Below, piece by piece: positions 1 to 12,304 of a stretch of DNA of 64,000 nucleotides. This stretch comes from Tigriopus japonicus (taxonomy: Eukaryota; Arthropoda; Copepoda; Harpacticoida; Harpacticidae), in NCBI GenBank assembly GCA_010645155.1, contig CM021323.1, forward strand, positions 10,577,960 to 10,641,959. The letters are read 5' to 3'. The first letter of the stretch is position 1, and each line of letters begins with the position of its first letter. The notes under the pieces are model-generated. The model was not told the origin of the DNA. It was given only the letters and a program-made list of their open reading frames with translations, and did no database searches. The position numbers and the translations under genes were made by a program.

Positions 1-183
1 AATCAATACTTGATGTATGTCTCTATTCTTATGGAATACTAGTACTTATGGAATACTTATCTAGTTTGGAATAGTAAAATCCCCTAAAAAGAGGGGCATG
101 TCCTATTTGGCACCTCCAAAACACTTCCAAACTTGCAAGACTACCACACCAGGTATATAGCTCCCCATGACATCACAACTCAT

Positions 184-378
184 TTTTTATTTTTTTTGTT
201 GTTTTTGCGGATTTTCTACTACCGCTACAAGGAATGCGATTCCCTGTAAACAAGGATTTCTCCCGACAGCTTTAATCCGACCCCCAACAGGATTCGAACC
301 TACGCCGTCTGGGGAAGCACTTACACTTGGCTCTTATAAGAACGCATTAGTACGTGCGGCCACTCTGGCTTCCTTAAA
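184..378 (-). mobile_element. tRNA-derived SINE with LINE-like 3' tail
   Basis: On the minus strand the element starts near 373-378 with a tRNA-like head. It has an A-box-like stretch (AGAGTGGCCGCACG), a long variable-arm-like region and a clean B box (GGTTCGAATCC, about 289-299), which resembles a class II (Leu-like) tRNA. The body then holds a hairpin (ACAGGGAAT, loop CGC, ATTCCTTGT; about 225-249) and a GCGG...CCGC mini-hairpin, and ends in an A-rich tail (184-207). The same hairpin block occurs at 55893-55938 beside a LINE and in degenerate form near 40493. The head would be an internal RNA polymerase III promoter. No clear target-site duplication was seen. Confidence 0.75.
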
Positions 379-552
379 ATTTATCATTTGTAGATACATA
401 ATGCTGCCAAGTTCAAGCATGGGTTAAAAATTGAAATAGGTTTAGTCTTTATCTACCTACAATGAACATTATGGAGAGAACTTGTCTAATCATTGAATAA
501 ATAAAACAAATATATTACCACAATATGATTTCTTAAAGAAATATGTGTTTCT

Positions 553-900
553 AAAGATGCTCATGACAAAGATACGTCAATTTGACCCTAGCAACAAGTG
601 CCTTTAACACGAAGCTTCAAAAAAGCCCAACAAACCAAGAAGCACAAGAGAAAAAATGCAGTCAATAGGAGACTTTGACCCAAAAAATATTGGAGCAATA
701 GCTTGAGCACTTCATATTATGCAATAAAAAACTGAATTGCGGGTTATTGGTACGATTTACTTAAACTAATCGCAAAATTGAATTTCGTTTTAACTTTTAC
801 CTCCTGGATTGATGGTGGCATCATCAATGGCAAACACTTGAAGCTTCAAAAAAGACCAACAACTTGACCAAGTTGACATTTCTTTGTCATGAGCATCTTT
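553..900. mobile_element. Mutator-like MITE with 10 bp target-site duplication
   Basis: This is a 348 bp element whose ends are inverted repeats: AAAGATGCTCATGACAAAGA at the left, and the same sequence with minor differences inverted at 881-900. Similarity between the arms continues inward with divergence, including a shared GAAGCTTCAAAAAAG block. A perfect 10 bp direct repeat ATGTGTTTCT lies immediately outside (543-552 and 901-910), as expected for a target-site duplication. A 9-11 bp duplication is typical of Mutator-like elements. There is no coding capacity, so it would be non-autonomous. Confidence 0.7.
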
Positions 901-1329
901 ATGTGTTTCTACTAACTGCCATGTGTGAAGGATATTTTAGCAACCCTGATTGACTGTGCCGGCAACTTGGGTTTGTTTATGTACGTGGATTTTGAAGCTA
1001 TGTAACGTTCATATTAATTTACCCATTCTTAGCCCAACCAGCCATTAAAGAGTGAGATCAAGCAGTCATGGCTTTGATAGATTTTGTCCCTGGCATGAAG
1101 ATTTCATACTTGATCTCGACTCCGCAAGTGAAAGACAGAGTGCGCCTAGACGTCCTAAAATCTATTAGCTGAAGTTGCTAGTCGCGGCAGTAACATAATG
1201 AACAGCAGCCTATCAATGTTTTCCCGTTGCCATTACCTTTCAAAAGTTGCCATTTGGTGACCAATATCCCCCTATGGCCATCAGGTTTCAAAAGTTGCCG
1301 TTTGATGGACAAGTTTTGGATTTTTTTTG

Positions 1330-1500
1330 GAAATTTTCGAAGGATTTTAACCCAAGCTGAAAATAGACGCCAATAGATGGCAGGGAAGGTTGGGCAAGTA
1401 AAGAGAAAAGACTTGTGAGCTTAGTGCTTAGTACGTGCCCCCTCTTTCACGCCGTTTATTGGCGAATTTTTCAAGCTTGGGTTGAAATCCTTCATAATTC
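1330..1500. repeat. Imperfect inverted repeat upstream of the EcKinase gene
   Basis: The arm at about 1337-1372 contains GAAGGATTTTAACCCAAGC and recurs inverted at about 1460-1495 as GCTTGGGTTGAAATCCTTC. The two arms are about 90-100 bp apart. It could be a decayed small transposon or a structured 5' region. Nothing else recognisable lies between the SINE/MITE cluster and the first coding exon at 2047. Confidence 0.5.
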
Positions 1501-2046
1501 AGAGCTCTAGGCCGAACAAAGATTTATTGATTCATCTCGTTTGACCTCAATTTTCAGGCGTCTACATCAAAAGGTCAGATTTGGATTCAGTTCAAAGAAC
1601 TGTGCATATGGTCATCGGTCGTGGGTGACACCGGGAGGACTAAAAAATCATATCGTTTTTTGGGTCAGGATTTAGGAGTGTGTCCTCACTGGGCATTGAT
1701 TTCACTCCCACCTGACTGACAATCCTGGCGCTATCTTTCTATCAACAAAACAACACGAAAACAAGACCTCGGGCTCCACCCATGTCCTGCTTGGATGATT
1801 GCCCAGAAATCTTTAGGGCACACCTTTTACGAACGTGACAGAATGCTCAAGAACTAACAGAACAGCGCTCATCCACGTACCAAGTTCTTGCGAAGAAAAG
1901 GAAGCTCTTTGTTGTCCCTGTTGGGTGAACCCCTCCTCAAAGATCCTGGGCGCGGCCTCAATCTTGTCTGAACCGCGTTTGTCCTCGTGGATCACAGTCA
2001 ACATTTTCAGGAAGTGCCTCAGATTTGTACTGCGCGAGCTTTTCGA

Positions 2047-5000
2047 ATGAATCCTGAAGACCAGGCGAAAGAGCAGGAGGAAGAAGAAGCGCAGCACGAG
2101 CACGACGACGTTTGGGAAGTACAGCACGAAAAAAAGACGCAGGACGGCTCCCCCCACAAGATGACGACCGAGGTCGGTCCGACCAGTGCGGACATGGATG
2201 GTTGCCAACAACGGGGGCGCGTTCCACGGATGGCCATCAACAGTATTGAATTAGAGGACTGCTGTTCAGAGTGCGCCAGAGCAGGCCATCACGGTGCTGG
2301 AGATGGGAGTGCTGGTCGTGGAGGAGGTAGTGGTGGTGTTGATGATGATAGAGATGATGGTGGTGCTAGTGATGGTGGAGCGGGGCGCGAAGACGCGAAG
2401 GCGGGCTGCCCACAAAATTGCACACGTCTGCACAAGAATGTCATGACTTTGACTCCCAGTTGTGTTGCAGATTTCACGAAAGAGTGGGTGCTGTTCATCA
2501 TGCAGCAATATTACAAGACCAATTTTCAGGAGAGTCTCAAGGAAATCGGCAAGTTCACTGCCGAATGTGCCGCTGACAAGCCTCCATCTTCCACGGGTTT
2601 CGACAGTAATGAGAATCAGACCGAAGTGAGCCAACATATTCTGAGCCAAGCCTTCAAGGTGATGGTGGATGTGCCCGATCCTCCAATGTCTGGAGGCGGG
2701 GAGAGTGGTGACACCAAGGGGGGTGGCACTAAGGCCTCTGGCCTCAAAGTGACGTCGAAGGAGAAGGCCAAAGAGAGAGACAACCAAATGATCAAAAAGA
2801 AGAAAAGCAAAATTCATCACCTCTTCGTCAAGATTCCGCCCAAGCGAACCGCCAAGTTTGAGCGTATGGTCCGGCGTAATCGCACCTTGGAGCATGAGGT
2901 GCTGGTGTACGCCGAGTTTCTGAAGGACCTCAAGAATTTCGTCGAGACCCGGGTAGGGGATGCGGTGACCCTGAAGATTCCCGAGTTGTATCATGGTTAC
3001 CAAGCCTCCGACTGTGAAGGCTCCGTACCTGACAACCACGTCCTCATTATCGAGGACCTGACCAAGAAGGGTTTCAAGACACGCGATTGGTTCACCCACA
3101 AATTAACCCACGAGGAAGTCACTCTGGCTGTGAGTGAGTTGGCCAAGTTTCATGCCTGCGGATTAGCCTACCGGATGTCTTTGAAGGAGGAGATCGACGA
3201 GAAATATCCCTACCTCGAGGACGACCTGTACACCTCGAACATGGCCAAGGAACTGTTGGCCAAGTACCTGGACTCCTACCTTCATTTCTTATCCCTCTTG
3301 CCGGGAATCCAGGAGCATGTGCTCAAATTGAGGAAAATCTCCAATGAAGTCTTTCAGCTACTCGTGAAGCTGAGGAGGCCGAGTGACCCGCTAGGCACTC
3401 GATTTAATACTGTTTGTCATGGTGACATGTGGATGGGCAACCTCATGTTCAAATCTCAGCCCGAAGAGTCCGAGGATGGAGGCCCACCACGCGACAAGGT
3501 GTCCGACTGCATCATCATCGACTTCCATTCGGCCCAATTCTTGTCTCCAGCCACGGATCTGGCTCATCTCTTGTTGACCTCAACCAGCCGTGAATATCGC
3601 CTCGAGCACTGGGACGAGGTCATCGAGGGCTACTACGACACTTTCAATCGCACTTTAGCCGAGTTTGGACTCATCCTCCGCCATCTAGGGACCACTTACA
3701 ACGACTTCCTGTACGAAGTCAAGCGAGCTCTTCGAGGCCAATTCCTCTGCGTTGCCTTTATCATTCCCATTGGTAAGTCCCTACCTGCTAAGAGTCAGAC
3801 AATCTTCATGATTCGTATTTTGCAATGTTCTCTCATGTCCTCACTCATCCTTGAAGAAGGCTCCTCTTACGATCCCCGGTAGTATATTATCTAGTCTTTC
3901 TACAGGGCTATCTGTCTCTCCTTTGGTCGTTCTACTATGTTGGAGCAGATGCCAGTTACTCTCTCGTCTCACGATCTCCCATTGAACTTGATCTTTTCTA
4001 TCCTCATTACTTGATATTTTTTGAAGAGGTCCTTTCGTGCCCAAATGACCCACAATTGGCAAGGCCCATGATGATGATAACGAGGCCAACCTGACATCCC
4101 TTGGCAATATTGATTAAGCACCCCTAGTTGTGGCTCGTACGTTTCCTATTTCCTGTCGGGAAAATAAGGAAAGCAAACAACAAGACGAGCCATAACAGAC
4201 ATTTCAAGAGTGTCCAGTTTCCAGCGCAAAAATTTGTCTCTTGTTCCTCTTTCCCATGATATAATGGAACAGTAATGGCTTTTTCGTGCGATTTGTGCGA
4301 GTTGAGGCGTGCAAGAAAAAATGCTCATGGGATTCAACGTGACCAGTTAGGAGACCCTTGCCTTGCACAGACCCTCTTTCTACTACCCGTTCGTTCATAA
4401 GCTCAAAAACACGAGTCACCTCAGGCCCATGGGTTTAGTAAGCAATCAAAAACTTCTTGTGTCTTGAGGCAACGACATCTGAACGAACACATGCACATAA
4501 ACGTCCCCGAGAGCAAGCAAGATGCCAGCTAAGGAAGGAAAGCTTCTGTCAGTTCAACTTTCTGTCTTCATCACAAAGCATATGCGACGAATGACATGTT
4601 CGACCCAACTGGTAGCGGTTTCATTATTGATGAACTCGCTGCTCTGATTGATTGTCGAAATGTGTCAAAAGACTCGGTTTCTTGAGAGCCAAGATGTCCA
4701 AGTATTTAGGCTGAAAAGTCCAAGGGTCGCAGCCTTTGTTTGTAAGGAAATCTCATTGCTTATGCACCCCTTCCGAGCTTTCTCTCGTTGTTCACTGCAT
4801 GAACACTATCTGTTCGCATGGAACCCCCTGCTACAGTGAAGTCTTACTGTAGTTGTGGCATTGTGTGTCCCTACCAGGGTTGCCACGGAATTGTACGCTT
4901 TTGGCCACTCTCGACAGTGGAAATTATAAAGAGAAAGGAGGTCACAGGGAACTAACTAACTTTCTCTGTCAACGACATTCTTTGATAGACTTGGTCTGTT

Positions 5001-8000
5001 AAACTACTCAGATTTGATGATTATGCTGATCATGGACAAACTCCTCTCAATGCTCTTGAGTTGGGTAAATACTGTATTCTCGGAAATTGCTCTTTCTTTT
5101 TCACACATGTATCAATGTATCCCTCCCTGAATGTCAGTTGGAAAGTTGCTTATCCAATAGCCTTTTTTTCTCCGACATACGTACATTCGTACAGTAGAGT
5201 AGAATAGTATGGAAAAAAGTACAAGTGTCAATATCGGTGGCAGACGTTTTTTACCTCCAACCGGATCATAAATTACAAGTTTGCTCGTCCATTGCAGTGA
5301 GAAAAAGCACAAAGACACGGCCTTTTTTCTCGCTCAGCACCGCTTTCTTGAGTAAATACTAACAAGTACGTTCGTGTTGAGGACTGAGGATTACTAAGTG
5401 TCCTCGCCTCAATAAAACAAGGTACAATATGCTACCGCAACTTTCGCGCTCCCGAGATTCACTGTGTATCCCTTGAGCGTTTGCTTCCCGTAAATCATCC
5501 CGTCTGACAGTAAGCAAAGTAGATTGCTGGAATGTTAAGGACACGCTTGTCCTTGTTGACAAAGACGAGCACATCCCTTCAAGTTCAAAGGCATTTCTCT
5601 GTACCACAGAGTGAATGAAATGAAAAGGAGTCTTTGGACCACAGCGAGCACATTGTTCTTGTGAAGGTATTTGGAACATCACTTCTTGTGCCTCTTTAGA
5701 TCAGCATAAGCCAGCTTAATGGTTTTCCTTGGCTTCTCAGCTTTTTGTTCACTATCGTGTGCTCTGATCGATAATGACTTCCAATATTGGGGGGGGAGAT
5801 GCATCTTAGTTAACAATTCCGCGTCTACGCCTCTGTTCGATCTCTGGTCTAGGGATCTCTAATCATTACCTGGAAAAAAATAATAGTGAAGGAGCTGGAG
5901 AACAAAAGAAGAGAGTTCCATTTCAATCACTCGTTGAACACCCTGACATTCCCTGGCAAGGACACTTCAATAGGCAAAACTAAGGCCAAAGAGCGACGCC
6001 CTCCAGCCATAAAAAGGGGGGAGCCTTTCTTTCTCTCAGGCTCGTTTCCCTCTATTATATCTCCCAAGGTCACATTTCGGGATGTGATACTTGAGACGCA
6101 ATTTTTTGACGAGAGAACAAATACCAGATAGATGGAAACTAGCACTTGCACGGCCTTTGCGCACCTCACAAAGACCGAGGGAAATTGAACACTTGCAGGA
6201 GCAATATTATAACCGTTGTGATCTCGTGTCAAGAAGGACCAGGAAAAAGAAGAGGTGCAATCGAAAACACATAGAGAGGAAATGAGCAATATATTACAAT
6301 ATAACTGCCTTGAATTGCCTCAACATCGTAGGAGCCTGGTAGGCTAACCATAATGATCTTGGCGAGGAACAAAGTTTGGCAAGGGTCCATTTCCTATCCA
6401 TTAAGAGTATGGTTTGCCAACGCCTTTCTTTTCTCTAGGGTGACCTCACCTACCTCCGCTGGCGAACCAAAATACACGTACAAATCCTGCTAATCAATCC
6501 AACCTGAATTCGCATGTACATGTATTTTTTTGTTGCTTGACTCCATTTGACATTCAAAACAACTCACGATGTTTCTATGCCCGGATGACGTTGTTGTTCA
6601 TGAAATTGAACGTAAAACTGGAATCAAGTTCGACCGGTTTCCCAGGACGTGCTATAATGCACTTTTATTGAGAGTACGCACATCTTGGAATCAACATTTG
6701 CGAAGCGCTTTAATTCATTGTCAGACTTCTGACTGTTATACGTACATGTACAATCTTCATCATGGATGGACGTTGGGTCGTTCATTCGTCTGAGTCTGCA
6801 TTGCAAAGACTTGTAAGAGTCATTTTGTATGTAGTGAATAGTAAATGAGCTACGCAATTACTGTCGAGTGGTCTCGAGATCGATAAGAAATGGACGAACT
6901 CGAGGATTGCTTTAGAAAAAACCAGGGTTTACAAACCCAAACGATTTATTTCTTCTTAAATGCTTGGAGTTTAATTTCATGAAAGAAACGAACGATCCAT
7001 TTTTGATTTTCTGGCAAACCCTACTCTAATCAAAACAAACCCAAGAACAGCTGATGGCAAAATTGCTCAGTGTTCCATATAAGTGCATCTCAAATGTAAA
7101 TAAATTTGCGACTCCTTGTTCAAATGGAAAAACAAATATTTCTCTCAAATACTAGGCAAGATGCCGTCGAAGCGTGTACGCAATTGATCTCGAATTCTGT
7201 CTCTTTCGTCCTTCGCCTTGATCTTTGTCGCTTTCTCTCTCTGATTTGGTACTTGTTTGGGCCCTAAACTTTGTGCAATATGTTTGGGGATACGTACTCT
7301 CGCGAGGAACGACTTTGTTCCTTCGTCTGACATTTAGAGGCAATGGCCACTTACTTCCCACAGAGGCTAACTTTGCTCGCACCATCAAGCCTGATTAAGT
7401 TGAGCAAATTGTCCGAAAACTTGTGGAGAGTTGGCCCTCTCTTCGTTCGTTCTTTGGCCTTTGAAGCGATGCTTTCTTCCTATCATCATTTATTTGGTTG
7501 AAGGGAGAAGCATTGAGATATCTTTCGTACGAAAGCGAGAAGTTGGCCAAGACGACCACGCCCAAAAGTGGTCTCGTTTATCAAGTTGTCGACACGGCAT
7601 AAAACCGTGTGCGTTTCCAACCACTCGGAACTTCTTATCCTCTGGGAAAGAAAAAAGGTCTTGCGAATTCTTGATTTATGGTGGTCCCACCAATTGTCCC
7701 ACGCGTTCCAATGCTCATCCGATCTATCTCCCGCTTCTGCGCATATCATATGGTAAGAAGATACACGTACATCGTAGTCGTTTCGGTCTCGAATAAAGTG
7801 GAAACACTTGTGCTTTGATTAAAAGAAGTTTCTCTTCTGTTCCACATCTGAATTGGTTCCAAGTGTTAAAAAGGTACTCTTTTTAATGGCCGAAAAATTA
7901 ATGTTTGTCGCTCTCATTTATTGATCTAAATCGAAGTTTGGAGACAAGAGCAAAAGTGACCTTGAAGAGTGTCACGTTGTTGGCAGAGGGAGTCCTTCCA

Positions 8001-11000
8001 TTTGGTTCCTGTTTGGCTTCATTACGGAAGAGTGTTGTTATTGGTATGCATCTGGCTGGTTCCCTCATGTCGCTCGAGATAATTATACAAAGCATGTTCG
8101 ACTGATCTCCCACACTCGAGAGACCATTAGGTCCTAGATCCAAGACCATTTTCTCTCAATTATCCCAGTATTTCAACGCCATGGTCAAGGTTCCACGTCT
8201 CATTATCCACATCTGGACCCATGGGAATGGCTAAGGCCATCCCAACATTTGTCCTGTCACCTTTTTCTCTGACACTTTAAAAGACAGGGAATTTTCTATT
8301 TGAGGAACAACCAAGGGTCAAGAAGATCAAGAAGAAGCCTTTTCTCTCAATTGATTACGTGGTACGAAGTGCCTCAGATGAGACTGATCTATTCTAATGG
8401 CACAAAAGGTCACTAATTCATTCATCATCATCCTGCATACCTGTTCTGGGATGAATGCCGAGGTAATTGGTATACCTCATACTCATGAGCCTCAAGATCA
8501 AAGTCGTCTGATTAAAATTGTCCCCCTCCGGTTAGTTCCACTTTTTTGCGTTCCCCACGTCCCATTTTGGTGCCATTCTCTCTCTTTTGGCACGCAATAA
8601 GATGGCCAATGGATGGATGGGCTAGGCCCCCAAATTTGGTTTGGCACCCAAGAACCATTCAGTCCAATCTTTGAATGGTAGACGACCATGTGGGACGATT
8701 TGTCGAAAGAAAAGCTGACGACGCACCATTTTCTTGCGTCTTTCCTGGTTCCTTGATCCAAACGATAATTGAATCTACGCACAATGCAAGCGAAGGATTC
8801 ATGAATCTTGTGCAAGTGTTGCTAAAACTTCGTTGTTGGAAATGAAGAATGAATGGGTTCAAAAGAGTCTCCTGGTTGGCTGGAGGAAAATATATTTGGC
8901 CCATTTTTTGCACTCGTGGCTGCTGCTATTAAATGATGATGGTATCAAAAGTGAGATCCAAGCTTGTTTTTCTCCTCACCATCTCGCCAAAAGCGTGAGC
9001 AAATTTGGAGATCTAGTTGGTCCATTCTGTCAAATATCTTTCCCCGCTTTTGAGCAGAGCCCCAAAGGTTAATGCCTATTTGAGACAGGTCTTTCAAAGC
9101 AAAATGCGATAAGGACCAAGTCTCAAGGATCCGTCAGGATTGAGACTGTTTACCCCTTGATAGAAAAGGACCAGAAATGGGATCTGCCTCATACTTTATA
9201 GCACATGCAGTGTACGTCGCTCAGTTTGATCCTCTTAATCCTAATTGCGTCTTTCTGATTTCAGTGATATACTGTGGACCCACGGAATGGAGGTTCGAGC
9301 GACGACGTGGATCCTCCTCGGATCGGAAGAACACCATTCGACACTTGATCCAGATGATGGCCATCCATGAGGAGGTTCCGGACTCGCCCGATGTCGAGGA
9401 GGAGGCCCCGGATTTCGAGGCCGAGATGAAAGGCATCCCAAACGAGTTCAAGGACCTCTACCGGGATGAGGAGCTCATCCAAATCCTCATTGACCTCATC
9501 CACACGGCGGCTGACTTGGATATCTTGGATTTCCAGGAGTTCTGCAAGCATCTCGACACGCCCAAACCCATGTGGTCCAAAACTCAAGCCACCACGGGTA
9601 AGCACAAGCCTGTGTATTGAGAGGATGGATCGACCACGCTCGAGACCACTGGAAGGAATAGAGACATTAGTTACAAAATTCGCACTCGACCAACCAACCT
9701 ATGAAGAATTGAAGTGTCTATCGCCAGCCGAGTGTTCCTATATTGGTGTCGCTCAGGCTGGCTGATTCTCCACGAGAACGCCATGGCTCCATGTCTTTTC
9801 GATCAAGATCGCCGAATTGAACTCCGACAAGAAACTAACACAAATGGGTCTAGCAGGTTCTGGCCTAGTATCGAGCATCGTTGTTTATAAATCATCTAAA
9901 GTGTCTCTTTGGTTGAACAGAGGGCTTCATGAAACTGAATGGAGCATTGTGAATCGTTATTGAATAGCCTTTGCCTAAGAAGATTGGACTTGGTCCAAGA
10001 CAACGTTAGTTGTATGTATGACTATCCAAGTATCAAGCAGTCGTCGAGTTTCTTCACCCAAATTTAACCCATGCACGCTTGACGGGAATTCAGTTATTTA
10101 TGGACAATTCATGGTCTCTCTCAAGGAACAAGTTTAACAATTGACGATGCTCGCTTTTGATTCATGTTCTTCTACTACTATAAGCATGCCTCAATGCAGT
10201 TCTTGTGTGCCTCAAACCTCGGGTTGAGTTTTCCTGGATTCCGTGTTACCGAGGCAAAAAAATACACGTGGAGAGGGAAACAAACCACGAGGACATAATC
10301 CATGCCAAATCAAATCAAATCATGAGTGTCAAACAAAAAAAGGTCCCAAACCAATTATCATGAATGAAACATATTATGAGCTCATCCATCAATGGTCAAT
10401 CTATTATCTATCTATATCTTTCCGCATATACATATTCACACAACTCGGCCAAGAACTATTAAACCGATACATGATTTCTAGTGAAATAAACGTACATAAT
10501 CCCAAAAGCCTCTACAGCTAAATTATTGACGTGGTTCAGCTGGCTGGAATTTGGAATTTGTCATCTCGCCATTCCTGGAAGTGAAGCAAGTCGAGTGAAT
10601 ACATTCTGTTTTTCTCGCTTCATTCGTGGCATTCGGGTTTCAGAGGGAAAAAAGAGTGAGCCAATGTTGTACAGTGTGATCAATGCATATCGAGCAAGGA
10701 CCTGCAACCATCCTGTTAACTGTGAAGAATGGTAGATGGTAGGGATTTGGTCAGGTACGAGTACACCATGCACCGTACTACAATAATACTCTTTGTACCG
10801 AATTCAAGCCTGATGGCACGTTGTCTCCCTAAGCTGGCTTCAAGGCTCTTGAACATCAGGAAAAAGGGTTGGAAACGTGTTCCGAAAACTCAAAACCTTG
10901 AAAAATATCGTAAATGGGCATTAATGGACTTTTACGTCAAGACTTGAACAATTTTCAATTTTCAAAGTCAAAGATAATTTGAGATGCCGAGACAAACATC

Positions 11001-11310
11001 ATGGTTGGCTTGAAAACGCGGGTGAATGACCGAATCGTCTCGGTCAAAAGCACGGTGGATTGGTTGTAGAAGCAATGAAAGGAATCGTGGGGTAGGTTTT
11101 TTTGCTTTCCACTGCTGTGTGGTGGGACTAGAGTCATCCAACTTTCAGACGTCTAAATGGCCCCCTTTTTCTTGCCCAGGTTCGAGCTCGATGTTGTCAA
11201 GAAGAACTCTGCTAGATCCTGCAGCCAAATGCCACACAGTACACGGCGAGTCCGCTGGAGAATTAAAAGCGCTGGAGTCTCCAGTGCTAGCAGTACAAAT
11301 AGTACGATGA
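2047..11310 (+). CDS. EcKinase-like (ecdysteroid kinase / CHK family) protein
   Basis: The exons are 2047-3772, 9265-9597 and 11180-11310, all joined in phase 1 at GT/AG sites, giving about 729 aa. Seen: a Lys in HLFVKIPP (K262), a core-helix Glu in LEHEVLVYAEF, a hinge IIEDLTKKGF, a catalytic loop CHGDMWMGNLM (D460, N465) and a metal-binding IIDFH (D492), followed by a DLAHLLL helix. Family knowledge: this order fits the EcKinase-like domain (PF02958), which belongs to the protein-kinase-like superfamily and phosphorylates ecdysteroids in some insects; most members have no known substrate. The N-terminal ~250 aa are low-complexity, with a Gly/Asp/His-rich tract at about 2280-2400. The protein is longer than the usual ~400 aa. 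Start: the first in-frame ATG is 2047; the frame is open upstream to 1987 without an ATG, so an upstream exon is possible. The domain and exons 1-2 are secure. The last exon (43 codons) rests on phase and splice signals alone. Confidence 0.85.
2290..2400 (+). repeat. Low-complexity GGT/GAT-rich coding tract
   Basis: This imperfect trinucleotide-rich stretch lies inside exon 1 of the EcKinase gene. It encodes runs of Gly, Asp, Ala and Ser, and is likely disordered and length-variable. Confidence 0.7.
3773..9264 (+). other. Intron 1 of the EcKinase gene, 5.5 kb, no genes seen
   Basis: The donor is GTAAGT at 3773 and the acceptor is TTTCTGATTTCAG before 9265. Open frames here are short, overlap on both strands and match no family I know. 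There is no clear transposon, tRNA or long inverted repeat. Confidence 0.7.
9598..11179 (+). other. Intron 2 of the EcKinase gene, no genes seen
   Basis: The donor is GTAAGC at 9598 and the acceptor is TTTTTCTTGCCCAG before 11180. The interior is AT-rich with no recognisable coding sequence. Confidence 0.55.
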
Positions 11311-11880
11311 GGCTAAGTCCCTGTAAAGCTTCTGTAGGTCCCCGTTCTTTTTCATGGGGGATTGTACCCGACTCGTCACGACTAGTGCCAGTGCAACAAC
11401 CCCCACGAGGACCCTCAGCAAACCCCTCGTCACCTTCAAAAACTATCCATCGGTTTGGTATGTTCACTTCCTTCTGGCAACGTGGTCCCGTTCTGAGACT
11501 GTGGGGCCAAATTGATGGAAGAACCTGGTTTCAGCTGACGCAACTCAACGGATTTCGTCATGAATGACACATCAAGCTTCTAGCTAGAAATAATACACCA
11601 TCAAATACCTGGTATTTACTCACATTCACGTCAGAAAATCCGGGCATTATGAGGTTTCAATTTCGGTATTGGAGAAAGACGAACGAACATATATTTTGTT
11701 CGTCTTATTTTTCGAGCCAGGTTTTCAAACAGGCTTGTTCAAAAGAGTTTCTGTACTCCAAACGTGTTGCCCCATTGGCAAAATAAATAAACGGAACACT
11801 TTGAATTTGAAAGAGAACTAAACAAACAAAAATTGATAAAATGACAGAGAGCACCTGGCCAAGGCTATTTCAGGAGTCTA

Positions 11881-12304
11881 AATGTACGAACAATGTTTAG
11901 CCTTTCCATCAAATGAATTGTAGGTATCAGATGTAATCATTTAATATTCGATCGAAATCTCACAGTTTTGGCTTAAACGATTTTCAAATAACAGAATCCT
12001 TCCATGCAAACATCCTTCACAAATGTTGAAAACTTGTNNNNNNNNNNNNNNNNNNNNNNNNNNNNNNNNNNNNNNNNNNNNNNNNNNNNNNNNNNNNNNN
12101 NNNNNNNNNNNNNNNNNNNNNNNNNNNNNNNNNNNNNNNNNNNNNNNAATGTACGAACAATGTTTAGCCTTTCCATGAAATGAATTGTAGGTATCAGATG
12201 TAGGCATTTAATATTCGATCGAAATCTCACGGTTATGGCTTAAACGATTTTCAAATAACAGAATCCTTCCATGCAAACACCCTTTACAAATGTTGAAAAC
12301 TTGT
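11881..12304. repeat. 157 bp duplicate flanking a scaffold gap
   Basis: The 157 bp at 11881-12037 recur in the same orientation at 12148-12304 with 7 substitutions and no indels (about 95.5% identity). Exactly 110 Ns (12038-12147) separate them. The second copy runs on without interruption into downstream sequence. This looks like two haplotypes of one contig end placed either side of a gap, not a biological tandem repeat. Confidence 0.85.
12038..12147. other. Assembly gap (110 N)
   Basis: This is a run of N only. Open frames that appear to cross it are artefacts. Confidence 0.99.

Noticed and set aside
260..378. Functional tRNA-Leu gene
   Set aside because: The stems pair poorly and it is fused to a retroposon tail with an A-rich end; better explained as a SINE head.
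1813..3099. Long minus-strand open frames opposite the EcKinase exon (for example 277 codons at 2266-3099)
   Set aside because: They mirror the codon structure of the real + strand exon and show no family similarity.
11941..12230. Minus-strand frames crossing the N run
   Set aside because: They consist largely of unknown residues; artefacts of the gap.
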